DNA of 11,465 nucleotides, taken from the NCBI GenBank assembly GCA_004298915.1, contig SCTE01000064.1:1-11465 (forward strand), given 5' to 3'. Position numbers and translations under genes: made by a program. Source of the stretch: Chloroflexota bacterium (GTDB taxonomy: Bacteria; Chloroflexota; Limnocylindria; Limnocylindrales; CSP1-4). Positions within the stretch are counted from its first letter, which is position 1. Every line of letters starts with the position of its first letter. Shown here piece by piece: positions 6,543 through 11,465 of the stretch. The notes under the pieces were generated by a model. That model worked only from the letters and a program-made list of their open reading frames with translations, searched no databases and was not told where the DNA came from.

Positions 6543-7718
6543 CTAATTGGCGTCGGTCAGCTTGGTCGCGATCGGCCGACTCTCGGCGACCTCGAACGCC
6601 ACGTTGATCGCCGTGCCGGTCGTCATGTGCTCGCGCAGATGCCCGGCGTTGAACCCGCCGTCCGTCAGGTCGAGCGGGCCGACGCCGAACACGAGTTCGG
6701 CGCCCGCATCGGTGCGGAGGGTGAAGCTGTTGACCTGCGTGATCGACGGTTGATCGACGGCGATCACGATCCCTGTGGCGCGGCCGGTCGAAGGCGCGAC
6801 GGCGTCAAAGGCGGCCGTCAGCTCGTCCTTGGCGACCGCCCCCTCAAACTTCGCGGTGACCTTGCCGGAGCCGTCGACGACGAAGATCCACGGCTCCGTC
6901 CGCAGGCCCCAGGCATCGGTCCAGACTGCGGCCTGGAGTTGACCGTCGGCCAATTCCGGCTGCAGGCGTCCATCTGCGAAGACCATCTTGTACGGCTCCA
7001 CATTGATGAACGTGAGCGTCGGATAGTCCGCGGCGACCGCCTTCACGTTGTCGAGCATCGGCCCGCAGATGGCGGTCTGGCAGAACGCGGGCGTGGCGAA
7101 GACGAGCACGAACGGCTCCTTCGCGGAGAGCGCGTCGGCGACCGACGTTTGGTAGAAGGCGGGGTTCGGCGCCGTATCCGTCGAGACTTTGGCCAGGTCC
7201 CCACCGACATCGGCCGCGGTCGGCGTGTCGACCGAAATCGCCGGAGCACCGATCGCGGGCGTCGAGCCGGCCGCCGCGACGTCGAAGTCGGCTCGGACCT
7301 GCTCACTCCGGCCGTCCGGGAACGAGGCCGTGAAGCGCACGCCCCACCGCCCGGCCGTGGGGAACTCGACGTCAGCCGCGTACAGGCCCTTCTGGCCCTC
7401 GATCGCCCACAGGAACCTCGCGTCGCTCGTGAAGGCGACCTGATCGGGTGCCGCAGCGACGTCGTACCACTCGAGCGCAACGGGCACGTCGGGCGCTGCG
7501 ACCACGTTGTTGGCGCGATCGGTCAGCGAGAACAGGAAGCGGTTCTTGCCGGCCAGGATCTCCGATGACACGAAGATCGGCAGGATCTGCGGTGCGCCAG
7601 CCGCCCCCGACGCCGGTGGCGCTGTCGCAGCCGATGCGGGCGGCGATGCCGCCGATCCCCCACCACAGGCGGCCAAGGCAATCGACGCGAGCGCGAGGGT
7701 CAGGACGAGACGACGCAA
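6543..7718 (-). CDS. Thioredoxin-fold (redoxin/TlpA-like) lipoprotein with CX4C motif and extra C-terminal domain
   Basis: 391 residues from a TTG start with GGAGGAA 5 bases upstream; the frame is open much further upstream, but only this start gives a clean lipoprotein signal (RR, hydrophobic stretch, lipobox LAAC, lipidated C18). A Gly/Ala/Pro-rich linker (19-43) is followed by a beta-rich domain (about 44-148, FLFSLTDRANNVVAAPDVPV and a matching SFPDGRSEQ strand), like the Ig-like YtkA/CopC group. A thioredoxin-like fold (185-308) has FCQTAICGP (C213, C218) and a likely cis-proline loop RTEPWIFVVDGSGKV. The cysteines are four apart, unlike CXXC thioredoxins and CXXXC Sco proteins. A C-terminal domain (316-391) ends FNAGHLREHMTTG and VAESRPIATKLTDA; I know no named function for it. 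A role in extracytoplasmic thiol or metal handling is inferred from the operon. Confidence 0.82.
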   Translation of the reverse strand: MRRLVLTLALASIALAACGGGSAASPPASAATAPPASGAAGAPQILPIFVSSEILAGKNRFLFSLTDRANNVVAAPDVPVALEWYDVAAAPDQVAFTSDARFLWAIEGQKGLYAADVEFPTAGRWGVRFTASFPDGRSEQVRADFDVAAAGSTPAIGAPAISVDTPTAADVGGDLAKVSTDTAPNPAFYQTSVADALSAKEPFVLVFATPAFCQTAICGPMLDNVKAVAADYPTLTFINVEPYKMVFADGRLQPELADGQLQAAVWTDAWGLRTEPWIFVVDGSGKVTAKFEGAVAKDELTAAFDAVAPSTGRATGIVIAVDQPSITQVNSFTLRTDAGAELVFGVGPLDLTDGGFNAGHLREHMTTGTAINVAFEVAESRPIATKLTDAN

Positions 7719-7723
7719 GAGAG

Positions 7724-7730
7724 TTCCTCC
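7724..7730 (-). promoter_or_regulatory. Shine-Dalgarno site of the redoxin lipoprotein
   Basis: Minus-strand GGAGGAA, 5 bases before TTG at 7718. Together with the signal peptide it overrules longer in-frame extensions reaching to 8024. Confidence 0.75.
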
Positions 7731-7792
7731 GTTCGACAGGGAGACAGCGGCCAGTTTGGAATCGGAGTGCGTGGTAGAACGCATTGCGCGGC

Positions 7793-8416
7793 TCAGTCCT
7801 CGTCCTCGCCGCGGAGCACCTCGAGTCCCTCGCGCACGAGCAGCACGGCGATGCCGAGCGCGGCGACCGGGTCGGCCCACCACCAACCCAGAAGCGCGTT
7901 GAGGGCAAGGCCCGCGAGGGTCACGATCGAGAGGTACCAGCAGGCATAGGTCTGCTGGGCGTCGGCCACGAGCGCGCGGCTGTCGAGCGCCTCGCCCGTC
8001 CGTCGCTTGGCACGCGCGAGCCACAGCATCACGGCGATCGAGAGCGCGGTGAGCGCGATGCCAACCGGGCTTGCGTGCGGTTCTTCCAGGTTGATCAGCG
8101 AGCGCACGGCCTCAAAGGCGACGTAGGCGGCCAGCAGGAGGAACGCGACGCCAACGAGGCGCTCGGCTCGTTCCTCAGTTCGCTCGACTGCCTCCTCGTC
8201 GAGGTTGCCACGTGCTTCGGCCGACAGACGCCAGATCAGCACGCCACCGGAGATCGTCTCCACGAAGCTGTCGACGCCGAACCCGATGAGCGCGATGCTC
8301 CCCGCGGCGATCCCGGCGCCGACCGCGATCAGTCCCTCGGCGATGTTCCAGCCGACGGTCAGGTACTCGAGCCGGAGTCCACGGGTGAGGAGTCCCGCCC
8401 GCGCCGTGGCGGTCAC
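7793..8416 (-). CDS. Short cation diffusion facilitator-type membrane protein (no cytoplasmic domain)
   Basis: 207 residues, GTG start. Six hydrophobic segments fill the protein. GFGVDSFVE sits in helix 2, where CDF exporters have (H/D)xxxD, and DAQQTYACWY in helix 5 supplies a second acidic residue. The C-terminal metal-sensing domain of about 80 residues found in CzcD/YiiP is missing: the chain ends soon after helix 6 with LREGLEVLRGEDED. This size and these motifs match compact CDF-like proteins (TMEM163-like cation transporters). The GTG overlaps the stop of the full CDF gene upstream by 4 bases (GTGA), so the two are probably translationally coupled and may form a heterodimer or share metal substrates. 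The acidic end EDED could bind cations. Family is fairly secure; substrate and partnership are inferred. Confidence 0.85.
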   Translation of the reverse strand: MTATARAGLLTRGLRLEYLTVGWNIAEGLIAVGAGIAAGSIALIGFGVDSFVETISGGVLIWRLSAEARGNLDEEAVERTEERAERLVGVAFLLLAAYVAFEAVRSLINLEEPHASPVGIALTALSIAVMLWLARAKRRTGEALDSRALVADAQQTYACWYLSIVTLAGLALNALLGWWWADPVAALGIAVLLVREGLEVLRGEDED

Positions 8417-9312
8417 AGCTGTGCCTGCTCGGCGCGTGCTTCCCAGAGGACGTGCTCGGGTGTCTCGAGCTGGAACGTCGAGTGCTTCACGTCGAAGTCC
8501 TCGGACAAGCAGATCCCGAGGTGGTCGAGGATGTCGCCGGACTTCGCGTCCTCAGCGAGGACCACGTGGGCACTGACGACGTTCATCCCGCTCGTGATCG
8601 TCCAGGCGTGGAGGTCGTGCACATCGACGACTCCCGGGGCTTCGAGGATGTGGCCCCGGACATCATCCAGGTTGATCCCCTTCGGTGTCGCTTCGAGGAG
8701 GATGTCCAGGGCCTCCCGAAGCAGCTTCCAGGTTCGCGGAAGGATCAGGATGCCAATCGCTGCCGACGCGATCGCATCCGCCTGGACCCAGCCGGTCAGG
8801 CTGATCACGACGGCGGCGACGATCACGGCGACCGAGCCCAACAGGTCGCCCAGGACCTCCAGGTACGCGCCGCGCATGTTGAGGCTCGCACCCTGGGCGT
8901 CGCGGAGCAGGTAGAGCGACACGCCGTTGGCAGCGAGGCCGACGACCGCCACGGCCAGCATCAGACCGGACGCCACGTCGGGTGGCTCACTGAGGCGCCG
9001 CCAGGCCTCATACAGGACGAAGGCCGCGACCCCGAACAGGAGGATGGCGTTGCCGACCGCCGCAAAGATCTCGAGGCGCAGGTACCCGAAGGTTCGCTCG
9101 CTCGTTGCCGGCCGACCGGCGATCCAGATGGCCGCCAGGGCGAAGCCGATCCCGAAGACGTCCGTGAACACATGGCCGGCGTCGGCGAGCAGTGCCAGGC
9201 TGTTCGACAGCAACCCGCCGATGACCTCGAAGAAGAAGATCCCGAGGGTCAGGCAGAAGACCACGACGAGCCGCTTGCGGTGGCCGGCGGCGGCCGAGTG
9301 GACGTGCGGCAT
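8413..9312 (-). CDS. czcD: Cation diffusion facilitator metal exporter (CzcD/ZitB type)
   Basis: 299 residues, normal length for the family, exporting Zn(II), Cd(II) or Co(II) from the cytoplasm in exchange for protons. The His-bearing N-terminus MPHVHSAAAGH precedes helix 1. Helix 2 has LLADAGHVFTD with the HxxxD pair H47/D51. Helix 5 has YLEVLGDLLGS, where E152/D156 takes the place of the usual HxxxD. The TSERTFGYLRLE loop is typical. The C-terminal domain (about 215-299) shows HDLHAWTITSGMNVVSAHVVL and a later FDVKHSTFQLE, the ferredoxin-like metal-sensing fold. Its ATG shares one base with the stop of the sensor gene (TGATG) and its end overlaps the short CDF gene by 4 bases. Control by the upstream sensor is very likely. 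The H-to-E change may alter metal preference. Confidence 0.93.
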   Translation of the reverse strand: MPHVHSAAAGHRKRLVVVFCLTLGIFFFEVIGGLLSNSLALLADAGHVFTDVFGIGFALAAIWIAGRPATSERTFGYLRLEIFAAVGNAILLFGVAAFVLYEAWRRLSEPPDVASGLMLAVAVVGLAANGVSLYLLRDAQGASLNMRGAYLEVLGDLLGSVAVIVAAVVISLTGWVQADAIASAAIGILILPRTWKLLREALDILLEATPKGINLDDVRGHILEAPGVVDVHDLHAWTITSGMNVVSAHVVLAEDAKSGDILDHLGICLSEDFDVKHSTFQLETPEHVLWEARAEQAQL

Positions 9313-9701
9313 CAGGCGACCGACTCGGCGATGTGCGTCGACGCGTCAAGGACCAGGTGCCGAAGATGGTCGTCGACCAGGCGGTAGTAGGCCATCCGGC
9401 CGACCTTGCGCCGCTCGACCGCGCCCCGCTCCCGCAGGAACCGGAGCTGGTGCGAGAGCGCCGACACGCTCATCCCCAGGACGAGAGCGATGTCGCACAC
9501 GCAGAGGTCCTGCTCGGTGATTGCGAGCAGGTGGACGATCCGGGCGCGGGAGGGATCCGCGAGGGTCGCGAATAGATCGCCGACGGCCCGCGCCCCGTCA
9601 GCGCCCAGCGACCGCCCCAGCAGCGGTGCGATCGCTTCCGGGTGGAGGCACTCGGTCGAACACGCGTCGGCGTCGATTTCCGAGGCGAATACTTGAGCCA
9701 T
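9312..9701 (-). CDS. ArsR/SmtB-family metal sensor, CadC-like
   Basis: 129 residues. A winged-helix repressor, expected to leave DNA when it binds Cd/Pb/Zn. Two metal sites can be read. Site one: C14 and C18 in DACSTECLHPE plus C67 and C69 in DLCVCDIA, the alpha-3N arrangement of CadC. Site two: D110, H112, H123 and E126 in the last helix (DDHLRHLVLDASTHIAE), matching the D-x-H, 10 residues, H-x-x-E spacing of SmtB/CadC alpha-5. The HTH is VLGMSVSALSHQLRFLRE (74-91), and the wing contains VGRMAYYRLVDD. The ATG at 9701 is supported by an inverted repeat that covers it and a -10 box 6 bases upstream; no Shine-Dalgarno exists, so a leaderless message is likely. First gene of the metal cluster. 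Confidence 0.94.
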   Translation of the reverse strand: MAQVFASEIDADACSTECLHPEAIAPLLGRSLGADGARAVGDLFATLADPSRARIVHLLAITEQDLCVCDIALVLGMSVSALSHQLRFLRERGAVERRKVGRMAYYRLVDDHLRHLVLDASTHIAESVA

Positions 9702-9712
9702 TGCTCAAGTAT
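9689..9712. promoter_or_regulatory. Operator of the metal-sensor operon
   Basis: A perfect inverted repeat with arms ATACTTGAGC (9689-9698) and GCTCAAGTAT (9703-9712) around a CATT spacer. It contains the start codon of the sensor gene and the end of its -10 box. AT-rich 12-2-12-like dyads with TTGA/TCAA cores are the known targets of ArsR/SmtB/CadC repressors. Binding here would block RNA polymerase directly. Confidence 0.85.
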
Positions 9713-9713
9713 A
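9708..9713 (-). promoter_or_regulatory. -10 box of the metal operon, leaderless
   Basis: Minus-strand TATACT (5 of 6 to consensus) is followed by 6 bases (TGAGCA) and then ATG at 9701. Transcription would start at the A of the ATG. No good -35 hexamer is seen at 16-19 bases; a second dyad occupies that place. Confidence 0.6.
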
Positions 9714-9741
9714 CTGATCTGCCCGATCGATGGGCGATCAG
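9714..9741. promoter_or_regulatory. Second dyad in the -35 region of the metal operon
   Basis: CTGATC at 9714-9719 pairs with GATCAG at 9736-9741, and GCCC at 9721-9724 with GGGC at 9732-9735, with one bulged base (9720) and a GATCGAT centre. It directly abuts the -10 box and could bind an activator or a second repressor. The function is inferred. Confidence 0.35.
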
Positions 9742-10012
9742 CTGAGCTCCAGGCTAGGGACGATGAGCCATCCCTCCGCCCGCCCGCTGTAGATGAGCTC
9801 GAGCCCGCTCATTGGACACCCGCGGGTTGACGGCGCGGACGTACCCGGCGGGAAAAACCGGGCGTCGGTGTGGATCAGACCAGCTCGTCGTCATAACCTA
9901 AGGGTTGCGCAGGCTGGCTCCGGTTCCTAGTCGGCCGATAGGGCCATGCTCGCGGTTCGGACGGACAGGCCGCTCTCGGGCCTGGCCCGCGCACGCCTGG
10001 ACGGCCACGATC
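9742..10012. other. Gene-free spacer between the glycosyltransferase and the metal operon
   Basis: No supported gene. It holds a perfect palindrome ACCCGCGGGT (9818-9827) and a small stem CCCGG/CCGGG (9844-9848 with 9858-9862) around a loop containing five A residues. Neither forms a standard terminator for the minus-strand glycosyltransferase gene that ends at 10013. A stretch near 9890 recalls part of a tRNA but does not fold. Confidence 0.6.
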
Positions 10013-11465
10013 CTACGGGTGCGGCGGCGGCGTCCGTGGGGGCGTCGGCACAGCTGTCGGCGCTGGGGTGGGCACAGGGGCGGGCGGCGTCCGTCGGGGC
10101 GTCGGCACAGCTGTCGGCGCTGGGGTGGGCACAGGGGCGGGCGGCGTCGGCACCGACGTGGTGGGTTTCGGCGTCGGTGCTGACGAGGCAGCCGGAGACG
10201 GCAACGGGCCAGGCGGGGTTGTCGCATGCGTCGAGGACGAGCCCGGGAAGGCAGTCGCCGCACTCGTGCTGCCGGCGCCTCCCGAAGAGGATGGCTCCGG
10301 GGTGGACGACGCGCCGGGAGCGAGCCTCGGCGGGGGCGTCGGCAACCGCGCGACAGGGCCCTGCGGCACGGTGTCAAAGGGCAGTTCGGCGACCGGCGGA
10401 CGCGAGGATTCTGCAAGAGTAGCGACCCCGACCACGAGTACGGCCCCCAGGAGCACCACTCCGGCGCGCCCCTGCGGCGACCGAGCGGCCCTGCTGATCC
10501 GGGGCGCCACCTCAAGCCGCGCCTTCTCCGCAAGGCCCCGGCCCATCGGCGCCCGTGTCGGGTCGCCGAGGGCGTATGACGTGGCGGATGCGTAGACCAG
10601 CGCAGTCCAGCCGAGCAAACCTGCCAGCATCAGGCCTGAGAGCGAGAACGCCGAGGTGAGCAGGACGAGCCCCAAGGTGACCACCGAGACCGCGCCAAGC
10701 ACGGTTTCCACCCAGACGAGACGGACCTCGCGGATGGCCAAAGTGACCCCGCGGAACTTCGGGGTGCGCAGGAATACGGCGCGCTCCTGGACCAATGCCT
10801 TCACGCACGCGAGCGCAATGACCCAGGACAGCGACATGTTCACCCGCAGCGCCGCGAGCGCGAGCGCTGGACCGGCCGACATCGTGGTGCCCAAGGCCCA
10901 GAGGTACCGGACGAGGTTAAGCGCGATGAACACGATGGGCAGCACAAGGCCGAGGCCGGTGAGCCGCTGGACAACGAACGGGCGCCCTGCGATCGCGCCG
11001 ATTGCGGCAACAAACACGAAGATGGCGAAACCGAACGTGAGCGCGTCGTTGAACCACCACAGCCCGCCCATCAGGTTGTCGTACCGCTGGCCCAGCGTCA
11101 GTTGAGAGCGTGGCGACGCGAGGACGCGCCAATGACGGCGGAGGATCTGGATCCCCCCGAAAGCCCAGCGGTACCGCTGCTTCCGAAGGCTCTCGTAGGT
11201 GAGGGGCATGATCCCCTTGCCGTAGGCACGCGGCAGGTACACGGGGCGGTAGCCACGGTCCAGGATGCGAATGCTGATCTCCGCGTCCTCCGTGATGATC
11301 CGCTCGTGCCAGCCGCCGACGTCCTCGAGGGCGGAACGCCGGATGAGGCCCATCGTGCCCGCGAAGATGATCGCCCTGCGCCGGGCTCGGCTGACCATGC
11401 CGACCTTGAAGAAGTAGCCGAACCCCACGTAGCACGCCCGGTAGAAGCCTGAGTCCTCCCAGGCC
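10013..11465 (-). CDS. Family-2 processive glycosyltransferase, C-terminal half, with Pro/Thr/Ser-rich tail (5' end outside window)
   Basis: 483 residues are visible; the gene begins beyond the right edge. ITEDAE (TED, 58-60) is the catalytic-base motif and KQRYRW (QxxRW, 96-100) the acceptor/product motif of membrane synthases of the cellulose, hyaluronan and poly-GlcNAc type. The first two Asp motifs must lie outside the window. About five membrane segments follow (near 141-161, 169-187, 198-222, 252-272, 276-296), then a basic loop (RGLAEKARLE, RISRAARSPQGR), a last helix (334-352) and a 131-residue tail rich in Pro, Thr, Ser and Ala. The tail ends in a duplicated 19-residue unit (PTPAPTAVPTP). 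It probably polymerises or exports a surface polysaccharide. The low-complexity tail is unusual for such synthases and should lie outside if helix counting holds. Sugar substrate unknown. Confidence 0.88.
   Translation of the reverse strand, partial: AWEDSGFYRACYVGFGYFFKVGMVSRARRRAIIFAGTMGLIRRSALEDVGGWHERIITEDAEISIRILDRGYRPVYLPRAYGKGIMPLTYESLRKQRYRWAFGGIQILRRHWRVLASPRSQLTLGQRYDNLMGGLWWFNDALTFGFAIFVFVAAIGAIAGRPFVVQRLTGLGLVLPIVFIALNLVRYLWALGTTMSAGPALALAALRVNMSLSWVIALACVKALVQERAVFLRTPKFRGVTLAIREVRLVWVETVLGAVSVVTLGLVLLTSAFSLSGLMLAGLLGWTALVYASATSYALGDPTRAPMGRGLAEKARLEVAPRISRAARSPQGRAGVVLLGAVLVVGVATLAESSRPPVAELPFDTVPQGPVARLPTPPPRLAPGASSTPEPSSSGGAGSTSAATAFPGSSSTHATTPPGPLPSPAASSAPTPKPTTSVPTPPAPVPTPAPTAVPTPRRTPPAPVPTPAPTAVPTPPRTPPPHP
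10032..10145. repeat. 57-bp tandem duplication in the glycosyltransferase tail
   Basis: Unit one, 10032-10088, and unit two, 10089-10145, are identical except for one base (G at 10038, C at 10095). Each starts GTCCGT. 57 bases equal 19 codons, so the frame is kept; the encoded unit contains APVPTPAPTAVPTP, and the single change swaps Arg for Pro before RTPP. The next bases (GTCGGCACCGACG) look like a decayed further copy. Confidence 0.93.

Noticed and set aside
6411..7568. 385-codon plus-strand frame opposite the lipoprotein gene
   Set aside because: Antisense shadow; the minus strand has lipobox, cysteine pair and Shine-Dalgarno.
7719..8024. Longer start for the redoxin lipoprotein (ATG at 8024 or further in)
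   Set aside because: It would overlap the short CDF gene and bury the signal peptide; TTG 7718 has a good Shine-Dalgarno and lipobox at the right distance.
7784..9387. Long plus-strand frames opposite the CDF and sensor genes
   Set aside because: Shadows of well-recognised transporter genes; low-complexity composition.
9875..9935. Partial resemblance to a tRNA-Met (GTCATAACC then GGGTTGC and CAGG)
   Set aside because: No anticodon stem, acceptor stem or T-loop can be formed; at most a decayed fragment, not supportable.
10032..10145. CRISPR-like array
   Set aside because: Two adjoining 57-bp copies without spacers, in frame within a coding region; it is a tandem coding duplication.

Overview
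The window is GC-rich (roughly two thirds G+C by eye) and comes from a bacterial chromosome. The tightly packed genes, the tandem type III and type I glutamine synthetases, and a helix-turn-helix family that I associate with uncultured Chloroflexota (Limnocylindria / Ellin6529-type lineages) point to that phylum. This placement is an inference from protein character only; a high-GC actinobacterium is the main alternative.

Layout. (1) 1-2516, plus strand: the C-terminal half of a type III glutamine synthetase, followed 11 bases later by a complete type I-alpha glutamine synthetase, a nitrogen-assimilation pair. (2) 2517-3008: a gene-free stretch with a 14-bp tandem repeat, a strong hairpin and short dispersed repeats. 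(3) 3009-3783: an XRE-type DNA-binding protein with a conserved C-terminal domain, broken near its 3' end by a one-base frameshift. (4) 3844-5103: a 12-helix major facilitator transporter, apparently read from a leaderless message. (5) 5175-5251: tRNA-Pro(CGG) with encoded CCA. (6) 5253-5530: the end of a degraded IS481-type insertion sequence that abuts the tRNA 3' end. (7) 5551-9701, minus strand: a five-gene cluster in the order arsR/cadC-like sensor, full-length CDF metal exporter, short CDF protein, thioredoxin-fold lipoprotein, membrane-anchored Asp-box (BNR) protein. (8) 10013-11465, minus strand: the C-terminal half of a processive family-2 glycosyltransferase with an unusual Pro/Thr/Ser-rich tail.

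How the genes work together. The metal cluster is the most coherent unit. The sensor keeps both classical metal sites of the CadC/SmtB family. A perfect 10-bp-arm inverted repeat covers its own start codon and overlaps the -10 box, so the sensor very probably represses the whole cluster. The first three genes overlap by 1 and 4 bases and are probably translationally coupled. The lipoprotein and the Asp-box protein have their own Shine-Dalgarno sequences and probably act outside the membrane. Two genes that begin transcription units (the sensor and the transporter) have a -10 hexamer exactly 6 bases before the start codon, whereas genes inside operons have Shine-Dalgarno sites, which suggests that leaderless initiation is normal here.

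The best candidates for something undescribed are the cluster's redoxin lipoprotein, which has a CX4C motif and a separate C-terminal domain with an HLREHM motif, and the glycosyltransferase with its repeat-built extracytoplasmic tail.
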